A DNA stretch of 64,000 nucleotides from Puccinia triticina (taxonomy: Eukaryota; Basidiomycota; Pucciniomycetes; Pucciniales; Pucciniaceae), in assembly GCF_026914185.1 (NCBI RefSeq), contig NC_070560.1:6873501-6937500 (forward strand), read 5' to 3'. Below, piece after piece: positions 23,954-34,550 of this stretch; the stretch's first letter is position 1, and every line of letters starts with the position of its first letter. The notes below the pieces were generated by a model, which was not told where the DNA came from, did not search any database, and worked only from the letters and a program-made list of their open reading frames with translations. The translations under genes and the position numbers were made by a program.

Positions 23954-24702
23954 ATGGTGCCGGCTACCGACTCGTCCTACGCTACATCAACAACAGGGGG
24001 AGCCAACAGGTTTCTTCACTCCAGTCATGATCCAATCAGAGAGAACTCTCAGATTGTGGACCCGGCTCGTGGTGATGGCTCGCTCTCACCAGTAGCAGTG
24101 ATTGGCGGGAGTCGCTTGGATCTCAAAGTGTGTCTTGCTCAAACTGAACTCAGAGAAACTTGCAGTGTCTTGACTGCTAACATTTGCTATTTTGTGTGTT
24201 TTTTGGTCACTTGAATCAATAGGAGAAGCACGAGTTGGTTATCGATATTGATCCAGGAGAAGATAGTCACACCGCAGATCCACCACGTCCTTCCACACAC
24301 CGTCATCCTTCAGAGCCGCCGTCTGATGGTCCCCCTGGTTCGAAAGCAGGACTGGGAACGATTCAAGAGGCCGGTTCTCATTCACAAACTGGCGAAGCAG
24401 CATGGCGAATCGTTGGCCCCTCAGATTCGGTGCCCCTGTTGGGATCTGGCGGCCACTCTGAGATCGAAGAATTATGGCTGAAAGATGAGGAGAGTCATGG
24501 AAGGCTCTTGCCACACAGCTCTTCGGGCCCGACCAGAGCCCTGCCCGATGTGTCGGTAGAGATTTCTGCCCGGCCAGTGTCGAGAGCATTGAGCTCGAGG
24601 GAGAGACGGCCGGAAGGAATCGCTGGTTGTTTTGTCTTGTTTTTTATTTTCGCTGGGTTGGCCCTGCTGGGACAAATCTTTCATAGTATATCAGTCAAAT
24701 AA
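23954..24702 (+). CDS. Hypothetical tail-anchored membrane protein
   Basis: Exon 1 is 23954-24127 and exon 2 is 24223-24702, joined by a GTGTGT...AATAG intron with matching phase, giving about 217 residues. The body is Ser/Pro/Glu-rich and looks disordered. The last about 25 residues contain a hydrophobic stretch, AGCFVLFFIFAGLALLGQIF, followed by HSISVK, as in tail-anchored proteins of the ER or another organelle. No known family was recognised. The gene lies 100 bp right of KDZ element 1, and a Harbinger-like MITE begins five bases after its stop codon, so its 3' UTR may come from that MITE. A similar layout (polar body, C-terminal span) is seen at 33464-33874, without clear sequence similarity. 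Confidence 0.5.
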
Positions 24703-24949
24703 ATAAGGCCCCGTTTAGCAGCAGTGATGTTATGTAATAACTACTGCTTTTCTATAACCGGGCCTCACCGAGGCCCAAATCATATCACTCGCGCGTTTGG
24801 CAGATTTGAGAAGTGATGAAGGTCATCACGACTTTCGTCATCACCGCTCATCATCCCCGCCATTTCCCACATAGTACCCCTGGGGGTGTATTTGGGATGA
24901 TATCGGCACACTTACACAACACATCCCCAACCATACCCTCCCACCAGTA

Positions 24950-25350
24950 CATTTGTTCCGGTACTCCCCTCGATGGCCGGTACAGACTTTGTGCCGGCCA
25001 TCGAACTTAGTCCACACTCCACTCCCATTGATTCCAACACACCCGCTCATCAAGAGAATATGCCCCCTGCAAGGTTGGATCTACCAACCATCCTCGTTAG
25101 CGACCAACTGTGTCGGCCATTATCGGGAGTGGATGATCCCTTGATGACCGATACAGTCATTCATCAAAGGGAGATGACCTCGTATTCCCTTTGGTGACCA
25201 ATTCTATTGTTCATCAAAGAGTCTACATGTATGTATATGTACTCCCTGATCTCAATGAATGATCAAGTTGGTCATCAAAACGACCTTGAACTCGCCTCGA
25301 TGAGCATTTCTACCGGCCATCGAATACACAATCCAATGGCCGGTATGTAC
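24950..25350. repeat. Palindrome cluster of the GGCCGGTA / TCATCAA type
   Basis: Short inverted phrases such as GATGGCCGGTACAG with GTGCCGGCCATCGA, and later TACCGGCCATCGA with ATGGCCGGTATG, are spaced through this stretch with CATCAA(G/A)G(A/G) between. The same words build the arrays at 37960-38960 and the small cluster at 17570-17665. No coding frame is supported. Confidence 0.6.
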
Positions 25351-25457
25351 CGGTCATGCAGCTTGTTATGTAGATCAAAGTACATGACTCGAGTGTCTGC
25401 CAAACACTCAAGTTATGTAGAAATATATGAAATACACAAGTGATGTGTATCACATTA

Positions 25458-26128
25458 GGCCCCATTTGGCAGGGCCCAGCGTCATATGTGGTAATAAACC
25501 GCAACATAATAATCCGAATAAGCTTTATTAAACCTTATTTGTATTATTACTGGGCTTAGGCAATTATAGACGGCCGTTTGGGACCGCCACCGTCATATAG
25601 CGACAGCAGTCCTGTCTGTTTGGTGCGCCACTCAAAAACAAGTCTGGCCTGCGCTTCTCTCCTCCTCAAATCCAATGCCACGATGCCCCCACCGGGCTCC
25701 GCAACCCTTGACAACAGCTGCCTCTCGCCTCGCTTCCAACACGAACACCAGCAGAAAGTCATCAAGCTGTTCATCTTGATGGTGATTGTAGCCTCGATTC
25801 GTTTGGGTCAGGAAGCGGAGGCGGGATTGAAGCCTCGGTCGATTGGGGGGAGGGTTCGAGGATGGAGGTCTCTTGCGTCGGGGTGCCATTGAGTCGCACG
25901 GATTCAGGGCCGAAGGGAGCGATTATGACCACAAATTTTGGGGTCAGGGTGAAATATCCCAAATGGCGGGGGGAATAATGGAGCGTGAACTCCTGTCGTC
26001 AACTTTATGACGCTCGGTGGGCTGCCAAACAGGGACAGGGGATAGCGTAATATCCCCTGTCCCCCCAAAAATAATCTGCAAAGTTTTTTATTACGCTCCC
26101 ACATTTTTGTGGACAGCCAAACGGAGCC
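25458..26128. mobile_element. Inner Harbinger-like MITE nested in 24707-26177
   Basis: Ends GGCCCCATTTGGCAGG at 25458 and, inverted, GGCTCCGTTTGGCTG ending at 26128, flanked by TTA on both sides (25455-25457 and 26129-26131). A third pair of related ends (GGCCGTTTGGGACCGCCACCG near 25572 and its inverted relative near 26035) lies inside it. Between those, a minus-strand frame at 25889-25632 starts MAPRRKRPPSS and contains LDDFLLVFVLEARRE. That might be the worn N-terminus of a Harbinger transposase; this last point is weak. Confidence 0.6.
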
Positions 26129-26493
26129 TTAGGTAAGTGCATGTCATCACATGACATTACTGCTGCCAAACGGGGCCTAAATATTAGGGGGGTTCACGTA
26201 AGGCTGATTTCGAAAATCAGCAACCAAAACCAGCAGATGCAGCTTTTGAAAATCGTGAGAAAGCAAAAAGGTTTGGCTGGGCAGCTCCCCTTTGGAAGCA
26301 ATCTGCAAGGCATAAACCTTACTCACAGGTGCATGAGCAGACAAAATCAGCATTGCTTTTTTTGCAACGTGAACCCCCCTATTTAATTGGATGAGTGCGC
26401 TGGGAGGTGTCTTGTGGGTGTCACATGCGCCGGCAGGGGGCCTTCTCTTCTGGCGGGCAGCCGGCAGACTTACCTGCGGACAACCAGCCGAGG

Positions 26494-28764
26494 ATGCGCC
26501 GCCTGCTGAGCCGATCGATCCAGACCAGCACACTGCCGGCAGCCATCGACGGACCACCCCAGCTGGCCGACCTCGAGAAGCTGCGGCCGACCCGACTGGC
26601 TAAGTATCTACCCGCCATCAACCCCCTCTGGTACATCGACCAGATACACACAACCAGCAAACGACTCGGCAGAGCATTCTCAAAGCAACAGCTGCTCCGG
26701 ATATGCCAGAACATCCAAGCCACCACGCCCACGCCCACGCCCACAACCAGGTTCAACAGCAAGAGCCACTCCAAACAGGACCTCATCTCATTCATCCTCT
26801 TCAAGCACTGGGCACTCACCAACCCAATCGACATCCCAACCGACCACTCATTCCACTCCCTCCTCAAGAACTTCAGAGCTAACCACCAGTCCCACCAGCT
26901 CTCCTACCACGAGCTGTTCCTGCTCCAACTCGACCAAGCCAAGGAACGGCCAACCAGCAGTCTGATCGACAGACTAGCCCAGACCACCCATGTCACCATC
27001 AACCTCTCCCTCGAACATCTCCAGCTCACCATCCTCGGCCAGATGAAGGACCGCCAGAGGTTCTGGACCGAATTCGAACGCACTCGGAGGCCCGTCTACC
27101 GCCACGAAATCCCGCTCACCACCCACCAACTGGCCACCATCCCGCTCGACAATCGCATCCTACTCAGCCATCTTGCAGAGCTCTCCAACTGTTCCCTGGA
27201 ATTCCTCTCCGAAAATCATCCAGTAAGCCGTTCATGTTCATCCAAAAAAAAAAGAAAAAAGAAAAAATCGATTAATAATTCAAGTTCAATCATTATTAGA
27301 AGAAGATCCTAGTTGCTTACGCCTTTGACCAACATAACCTAGCCGAAAGAGTCTCAGATGTCCTCGAGCGATATGCGATCCTAGTTGAGCAGTCTTGAAG
27401 AATCCTCTTTCATCAGAAAACAACACACTGACTCTCGCGGCCACTGCGTCCTCAAGGCGAGCGAATACGACCATACGCCGACCCTGATCGACCTCCAGCC
27501 GGAGCCGGATCGGAGGAGCCCGGAAGCAGCATCCAGCAGCTCGCTCGGATTTCTGCCCTTCTCGCATCCTTTCCAGCCCGACTGGCCGCATCATCTGACC
27601 TTCGATCAGAAGAGCCTGAGCAGACTGTCGGCCCCCTCTTCGAACCCTGCCGCCAACACTCTAGTCGACGACGGCGGTGCTGCGCTTGATCCTCACCTGC
27701 CGCCTGCTCCGATGATCGACCTCCATGGCTTGCTTGCGTCTTCCTTCCCCGTCCTCACTGGGTCCGTCCTCTCATTCATCGGTGACCCCGTCCACTCATG
27801 TGTTGATCGATACCATCCACAGCCCTTCATCGGCAGACTCGATCACCCTGCACGACTGGATCAGCAGCAGCTTTCCCACCCAAGACGGATCGTTGGAATG
27901 TAGAGTCTAGTTAAGCAACCCATCCAAACGAGTCTGGTTAACCCTCCCACTGATTGGATCTTTTTTTTTTTTTGTCATCTTTCAGTCACGGTCATTATGT
28001 GCGCTCGAAAGACCCGGCCGGCCCACTGCTAGACCAGGCCTCGATGATCCTGCTCCCTACGCATGATGAGCAGGCTGGAACGATCGTCAAACAGCTCAGG
28101 TCCTTCTGGACGTCAAACCGCACAACCTCTCCCCCTTCTCCGACACGGAGATTCATCTTTCTGAAATCGCCGTACGTCTTCTGTCTTCGGCCTTCTCTAC
28201 GACTGATTGCCGAGGTTCTGATCGGCGTCGTATTTGGGCGGGCGGTATGTGGATAGACGGCATCCGGTGGAATCCGGCATGCTTGCCAAGCCGCCAAGCG
28301 TCGGAGAAGGCGACTCTCCACCCAGTCGAGAGCCTCGGGAAGACCAAGCCATGCCGATCATGTACGAAGTCGTTCAACAGGAACCAAGGACACCCAGTCT
28401 GTTGGATGATCAATCCGCTACAGGAGCTGATCAACAAGGTGTTGGTAGTAGTAGTAGTGATGGAGAGGAGGAAGTGCGGCGGAAGCGGGTGGTTATTCTG
28501 CGGCCCCGCCAGTCAGTCTCTTTCTCTCTCTCTACTGCATACCACCCGTGTAAGAAAGCTCACCTGGCCTTACGGCTGTCTGTGTTTGATGTGTAGATCG
28601 ACTGATTTGATGGTCGAGGTCGACCCACGCAAGCGGCCGGATGGACAGCCCTCTGCGGCCGCCGGGAAGCAGCAAGATGTGCGCGATGAGTGCCGGGACG
28701 AGGGCGAGCGCTCGTGGCCGATCGCGGACCGTTCATCGATCCCCCAGGCCGAGTCTTCTCGGTG
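26494..28764 (+). CDS. Putative mitochondrial protein resembling Sls1
   Basis: Exon 1, 26494-27222, begins MRRLLSRSIQTSTLPA, a convincing mitochondrial targeting peptide. It contains FSKQQLLRICQNIQ, then SKQDLISFILFKHWALTNP, the K-x2-L...DLI-x-IL-x2-HW pattern I associate with the N-terminal part of fungal Sls1 (a mitochondrial inner-membrane protein coordinating expression of mitochondrially encoded genes). A GTAAGC donor follows; exon 2 plausibly starts at 27300 (KKILVAYAFDQHNLAERVSD). After that the frames to 28764 are hard to join: a TGA near 27398 requires a splice I cannot place, and several long open stretches in different frames follow. The last frame ends at 28764 (EVDPRKRPDGQ...). 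The exon count beyond exon 2 is uncertain, and the family call rests on one short motif. The gene could also be partly broken. Confidence 0.45.
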
Positions 28765-29222
28765 ACTCTTGTCCACATGTTGTTCTCTCAGGCTCCTCTC
28801 TCTCTCTCTCCCCAATATTGATCATCCGCCCATGCATGTTTTCCCCGAGGTTCCAGGACCCTTCAATATCCCAATTCATCATCTTTTGTTTCTGTTTTTT
28901 GTTTTGGGAATACTTGGGAGTTCGTACCCTGGAGCATCTCTCGAGACTTTTGTGTGTGTGTGTTGGATGAAGGGTTTGTTGAATGAAGGTTTTCGCGAGG
29001 TGCAGTGTTGAGTGAGATCTAGGGATGATGCTGGTGTGTGAACGTCCAGCTCCTGAGTGAACTGTGTGTTCTCATCCTGAGCAGGTGTTTCACTGTTTTT
29101 TTTCTTTTTTTTTTTTTTTTTTTTTTCCTTCTCGGTGGTATTTATGCAGATTGCATATTTAGTCGAGGGGAGTGTTTTCTGTTTTGGGGAAAGCAGAAAG
29201 GGATAACCAGCAACCACCCACT
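28765..29222. other. Intergenic space before HEM25
   Basis: T-rich and CT-repeat DNA with a 20-plus base T run at about 29104-29127. It probably holds the 3' UTR of the upstream gene and the promoter and 5' UTR of the carrier gene. No additional gene is visible. Confidence 0.5.
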
Positions 29223-30437
29223 ATGGCCGACCGACCCACGCTCAGTCTGCCGCCAACGAGCCTCCACCTGCTCTCGGGTGCCCTCTCCGGGCTGGCCTCA
29301 TGCGTCCTCCTCCAGCCATTCGACCGTCAGTCCGACTGCCTGACCGCCACTGACACTGACACTGACCCTTGCCTCCTGCAGTCCTCAAGACACGCCTCCA
29401 GCAGGCCCACATCAGCGCCGGGCCCCCGTCAACGTAAGCCGCTCCCCCTTCCTTCTTGCGCTCAGCTGATGATGTGCATGGACTGCTGCCGCTCAAAGGC
29501 TCTCGATCTATCGGGTGTCTTCCGACGTTATCTCGCGCGATGGCGTCCTGGGTCTCTGGCGAGGCACCTCGCCGACGATCATCCGGTACCCGTCTCTTCT
29601 CCTCGCCCCACCCAACACACACACACACTGTCGCTAAATGAGAGAGGATGTGGGCTTTTTTCGTTTTGCAGGAATGTCCCGGGGATCGCGGTGTATTTTT
29701 TCGGGCTAGCCCAGCTCCGGACAAGCATGTCCTCGTTGAGTCTGTTTGCCCAGCAGGAGCCGCCGACGCCCCTCGGCCTCCTCCCTCCCCGCCCGACCAC
29801 CAACATCCTGCCCACGCTCACCCCGACCGGCGACTTCTTCGCCGGCGTCCTGGCCAGGACTTCGGTCGGCTTCGTCTTGATGCCAATCACTGTCGTCAAG
29901 ACTCGCTTCGAGGTCAGTCTCCCTCCGATCTCTCTCTCTCTCGCTCTTCTAGCCTCCACCACTAAGCCCGTCTCCAACTGTTTATTGGCTGTGTTTGTGT
30001 GTGTGACGTAGTCGAACTTGTACGATTACCGGAGTATCCGCGAAGCCTTCCAAGCAATAGTCGAGACACAAGGTCTGAAAGGCTTGTGGCGGGGGTTTAT
30101 CCCGACGGTCCTGCGCGATGCGCCGTTCGCAGGGGTCTTTATCTCTGCGTACGAGGCGACGAAGCGGGTGCTAGTGGAGCCGGGGCAGCGGTACCCGATC
30201 CTGCTCCACACCGTCCCGGCGACCGCCGCGGCGATCGTCGCCACCCTCATCACCGCGCCCTTCGACCTCCTCAAAACAGACCTCCAGCTCCGCCACTCCT
30301 CCTCCAACACCTCCATCCCCGCCGCCCTCAAACTCATCCTCAACGGCCGGATCGCCAACGCGAGGATCCTCTTCAAAGGCTCCGGGCTCAGACTGCTCCG
30401 CAAGAGCCTCAGCTCGGCTATCGGCTGGACCCTCTAG
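29223..30437 (+). CDS. HEM25: Mitochondrial glycine carrier (SLC25A38/Hem25 family)
   Basis: Five exons, 29223-29325, 29382-29433, 29499-29585, 29672-29912 and 30012-30437, join in phase to 302 codons, the usual length of mitochondrial carriers. The three repeats each show the carrier signature: QPFDLLKTRLQQ (split by intron 1), MPITVVKTRFE and APFDLLKTDLQL. Each is followed by a matrix-helix glycine motif (LGLWRGTSPTIIRNVPG and GLWRGFIPTVLRDAPFAG). RNVPGIAVYF and LRDAPFAGVF are the stretches that led me to Hem25, the inner-membrane carrier importing glycine for haem synthesis. I see no frameshift. The start was chosen because MADRPT... places the first helix and signature at the expected distance. 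Confidence 0.85.
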
Positions 30438-31259
30438 TTGAGCCCCTCTCTCAGCTATTCTCTTGTCTGCTGCTCTCCCTGCTTACCCCTCTGTCTGTCT
30501 ATCGTGCAACAGTGAAGGATTGATCAAGAAATGGGCAATCAAGAATTGATCTCTCCTCCAACATAAAGAAGGCCATACTCAGCGTTTGGCGGTGACATAC
30601 CTTTCCAACCGCCCGGATAGCGACCGACCACGCCAGCGCCGCTCGTTCATCTCTGCCCACCCCAGACCCATTCATGGCCCGCTATCCCATCTTATTTCCT
30701 CCTCCTCTCTCGGTCCCTGTCTCTTTTTAGGGCCACATATATATATACACATACAGTCCCACCAACGAATAGAAAGTCCGGCGGGCCTCCCCCCAGAACT
30801 CAAATATCTCTGGCCCTGGCCCATCACATATATCCCAGTCACATCGGACAATAGACCATGCTTGCATCTCCCGATCCGTTCCATATTCGTGTACTCTTTG
30901 ATACATATCCATTCCTGTTGTCCACTCGCTTGTATTGGGCCCCCCAGGCCCCTTCGCCCTCCATCTTACTCCTCCCTTGCTCCGTGTCCACCAATCCTTG
31001 CGGTGGTTTCCCCCCTTTTTGATTGCGCTCTCCTACTTATGTTGATCCTGCTCACCGTCCTGTAGCGCTTTCTTTGCTCTCCTTTGTTTATTATGCTATC
31101 TGTACTTGTTGTTCTTGCTTGACCTTCAAAAAAACACTACGTAAGGATTCTGTGTAAATACATCATGCTTCCTGAACATCCGTAGATTGCGTGTTGATCT
31201 CCATCAATGTGGGATGCTACATGCGGAGCAGATCCTCAAACACTTTCTCAAAATACTAA
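30438..31259. other. 3' flank of HEM25; no gene seen
   Basis: Pyrimidine-rich sequence after the carrier stop, with a TA-dinucleotide run near 30739-30748. Open frames are short and of low complexity. A transposon begins at 31260. Confidence 0.5.
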
Positions 31260-31830
31260 GGCTTCGTTTGGAGCTGATATAAATATAGGTGATATAATCA
31301 TTGGTTAATTCAATGAAAACTACAAAATTCAACATAAAGCCTCCAAATATTTTTTCTAGGCAACCTACAATACTGGTCTCTTCAATTATGAAGTCAGATT
31401 CAACTGATTCAGCCATATTCAGTACTGTAGAGTACCATTATATTGCTTTTGACCAAAACAAAGCAATATAATGGTATTATGGTGCTGAAGATGGCTGAAT
31501 CAGTTAAATCTGACTTCATAGTTGATGAGACCAGTACTGTAGGTTTCCTACAAAAAAAATTGGATTCTTTATGTTGAGTTTTGTATTTTTTATTGAATTT
31601 ACAAGTGATTTATGGTGTTCAAAGTTGGTTTGTATAATTTTATGCATGCATAAATCATAAAATCATGAAAATATTTTGGTGAGGAAATTTTGTATTACAT
31701 AATCAGACAGTCATATCCCCTGCAAAAAAGATTTTATGATTTTATGATTTATGCATGCATAAAATTATGCAAACCAACTTTGAACACCATAATTATATCA
31801 CCTATATTTATATTGGCTCCAAACGGGGCC
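31260..31830. mobile_element. Palindromic Harbinger-like element carrying a nested MITE
   Basis: The element starts GGCTTCGTTTGGAGCTGATA and ends with the mirror of GGCCCCGTTTGGAGCCAATA, flanked by TAA (31257-31259, 31831-31833). Left and right halves are reverse complements along nearly their whole length, meeting near 31455-31460; for example GACTTCATAGTTGATGAGAC on the right mirrors the stretch at about 31377. The right half is interrupted at 31610-31792 by a 183-bp MITE; removing it restores the symmetry. No coding capacity. Confidence 0.85.
31610..31792. mobile_element. 183-bp hairpin MITE, copy B
   Basis: Same length, same ends and nearly the same sequence as copy A (7979-8161), including the central block GAGGAAATTTTGTATTACAT. 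It sits inside the right arm of the 31260-31830 palindrome and is bordered by TA on both sides. Possible worn relatives are visible near 32420-32570 and 49905-49990. Confidence 0.9.
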
Positions 31831-33463
31831 TAAAACTCCGCACAGGCAGATTTTTGATAGGCGGTGCTGTGTATGTGGGATGGATAGATCACAGCAGGAT
31901 CCCAATCCTTGATCTCTCAACATGAACACCGCTCATCTTATGGATTGGAACCTGTTGGAACACCAAGAAAAAGCCTCTCATCCAGCATAGCTGCTGCTGT
32001 AGCTCCATCCAATTACAAAATAGCGTTTTTTGCACAGTTGCTGCCCAAGTTTCCTCAGAGTTACCATGTGTCGGCTGGGGGGAGTTCAGCGGCTGTTTCT
32101 TGTAGTGGAAGGGGCTTGCTTTGTTTGGATGGGCGCCATCTCTGGTTGGCTCTGATCTGTTGACCATGGATGTTGTGTTATGTGCGCAAGTCTATTACTT
32201 TCAGAAATTGGGCTCATTATATGCCATTGACCTTGAGGAAATCAAATTATGGGTCCCCTACTGGGACTTGGAGTAAGAAATCCAAAGTCTTCATGTATGT
32301 AGTTCCTTTTTTTACCAGAATCAAAATCTTAGGCCCTGCTTATTTGCCATCCGGCATAAACAAGCCCCAGGGCCATAAGCATGGTTGAGACTCCTGTGAA
32401 ACCACCATTTTTGCAGTCCATAAATCAGAAAATCATGCAAACTTGTTTGCAGGTAACTGTGCCAATATGATCATGTCACCTAGAGGTTTCCGACCAAATG
32501 AAACATAGATGTTTTTTTTTTTGGTTTCATGGATGCATTCAAACCAACTTTGAAAACTTTAATATTTACAAAAAAGGAAACATAGTGCTATTCTAAGAAT
32601 GAGTGTATCACAAGTTACAGTTGATCAAGGTTTCTAGCTGTCTGTACCACCCCTCCAGGTCCAGTGCTCTGAACCAAGTGGTGAAATATTTAGTCCTCCA
32701 GAAAGACTGTCTGATCAAAGGGCAAAAAAGGGAATACTGTAAACAAACATTAAGCATATTCACGTTTTGAATGAAAACAAGATCTCTTGCATTTAAGAAA
32801 CCAAGCAGTCAGAGTACGGCCGAAGACCTCTATAACACGCAGTCTGTTTTGACCGAGCCTTGCCTCACTGCGGCCAATGGAGAAGCAAAGAGATGGACAA
32901 CAGAGCCTTTGGAAAGTCTTTATAACTGCACTAGCATGGCTCTGTCCCACAAACTTCTCCCCTCAGAGCACCATAAAGCTGGAATAAATGTTTTGCAAAG
33001 CTTGCGCATGAATATATCCATCAATATCTTCTATCAAAAATCATACGCCCAACCAAACTCTAGCTTCAATCCGGCTTGAATCTCACCTTCTATCCGTCTC
33101 CATTGAGATCCAGTCTGTCAAAGGAGGTTTTGGCCTTTCATACAATGGCTTCCTGGTTCATATTATTTTTAGTTGAGCAACCTTCTGCTTTAAAATCGCT
33201 GCCAAACGGTCACTGTGATGGACTGACAGATCTTTCTATGGTTACAACCAGGTTGGGTACTGTTTAGCAGCCGAAACTCCGCAAAAATTGGCAGCTACTG
33301 CCCACCCCTCAGGCGCTGTAGAGTCTGCGGACACATGCAACCGCTTTCAAAACTCCCTCTACAGACAGGGCTCTGAGAGTTTCGCTCTTCCAGCTCCGGC
33401 TGCCGAGCCTGGCGTCAACGAGCACGTAGGTTTCCCTCTCCTGTTTATTTTTGTTCATAGGGT
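31831..33463. other. Unassigned DNA
   Basis: Only short open frames. A stretch near 33288-33430 (containing ESADTCNRFQNSLYRQ) ends in a GTAGGT donor in phase with the gene at 33464 and may be its upstream exon; the start of that exon is not clear. Phrases similar to the 183-bp MITE (CATAAATCAGAAAATCATGC; CAAACCAACTTTGAAAACTT) occur near 32421 and 32540. Confidence 0.4.
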
Positions 33464-33874
33464 ATGGCAGCTGAAATCTTGGATGTTTTTTGGCCGGGAA
33501 TCCAGGTTGTTGATATTGGTTCTCCAAGGAAGAAGCTTAGCTTCTCGGGAGCCGGGAATTGGTGGGGCCGGAGCCAAGCCGATCGCAAATCTACCATGAG
33601 TGAGATGACAGAGAACAACATACAAATGGCAGCACTTGAATCCACCCCACTAATACCTCATACCCATAAGGCCAATAAAGCAGAAGGCGGGCTGCCGACT
33701 TCCTCAGCATTGGCAGAACATTTGGAACAAGAACCACCACAACTGGAAGCCAAAGAATCGCACATCTCAGAATGTCACAAAGGTGTTATCGTGGCCTTTT
33801 CCCTCGTAGTCGCTGCATTTGGTACGGCTGCAGTCAAATTTTTGATAGACCACATTGGAATTCCCACTATTTGA
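33464..33874 (+). CDS. Hypothetical small membrane-anchored protein
   Basis: The frame begins MAAEILDVFWPGIQ just after a CATAG acceptor-like site and runs about 136 residues to a TGA. It is polar and Glu/Ser-rich in the middle and ends with GVIVAFSLVVAAFGTAAVKF followed by LIDHIGIPTI, a likely C-terminal membrane span. An upstream exon ending VNEH at 33426 may be spliced on, in which case the protein is longer at the N-terminus. No family recognised. Confidence 0.4.
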   Translation: MAAEILDVFWPGIQVVDIGSPRKKLSFSGAGNWWGRSQADRKSTMSEMTENNIQMAALESTPLIPHTHKANKAEGGLPTSSALAEHLEQEPPQLEAKESHISECHKGVIVAFSLVVAAFGTAAVKFLIDHIGIPTI

Positions 33875-34550
33875 GACTTCTTTCTCTCGATTATCTTCTT
33901 TTCCCCTGCCTGTATCTTCCATCTTGACCTCTTGCCTAAGGCTTAGCTCGGCCAAGAAAGTTGAGGTTGGATATTTCTCTCACTTATAACATATTTATAT
34001 CGGATCTTGAGTTTCTATTTACCTACTAATTTTTCTTATTGCTGCAAAAAATATACAGTAAAATTCCACACGCTTTACTAGAGCTAAATTTCGACCATGT
34101 TATTTCTTAGGGTAATGCCAGATCAGACCTACTTTTTACCATGTGCTTTGCCCCTTAACCATGTTAGCTGAGTTCAAAGGTGTAACAGCTGCGTTACGTA
34201 AAAAGCTCCATTTTAGCGTAGCGCAGCGGTACTGTCCACTCGAGACTCGAGTGGACCTCCCAATCTCGGCGCCAACATCAGAAAGCTTCCGCCTTTGGGC
34301 AGGGCGGAATGCGTACACTGAAAATTGTGGAAAGATCAACGCGGGCACAGTCAAGATATACATTTGCAACCACAGGCACCACTTTCACTCTGTCCGCAAA
34401 CAAGGAGAAAATTGATTTGATGTTGAAGCCATCGGTGCGCGTGGACGCGACGTTGGTAAAGAAGAATCCAGCCACCGATGATGCTGTGGTACCTCATCTT
34501 AATCGCCTCAACATACGGCTCGGGGGGGAGAGGGCGGCCTATTTCCACAG

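Larger units (their letters stand above)
24707..26177. mobile_element. Harbinger-like element with nested insertions (outer borders)
   Basis: The outer ends are GGCCCCGTTTAGCAGCAGTG at 24707 and the mirror image of GGCCCCGTTTGGCAGCAGTA ending at 26177, flanked by TAA on both sides (24704-24706, 26178-26180). The GGCC...GTTTGG terminal repeat and 3-bp TAA/TTA duplication are typical of PIF/Harbinger (Tourist-like) MITEs. Most of the interior is other inserted or repeat DNA. Confidence 0.75.

Noticed and set aside
29172..30011. Long single open frame over the 5' half of HEM25
   Set aside because: It reads through introns 1, 2 and 4 of the carrier gene. The spliced model restores the three carrier signatures and is preferred.
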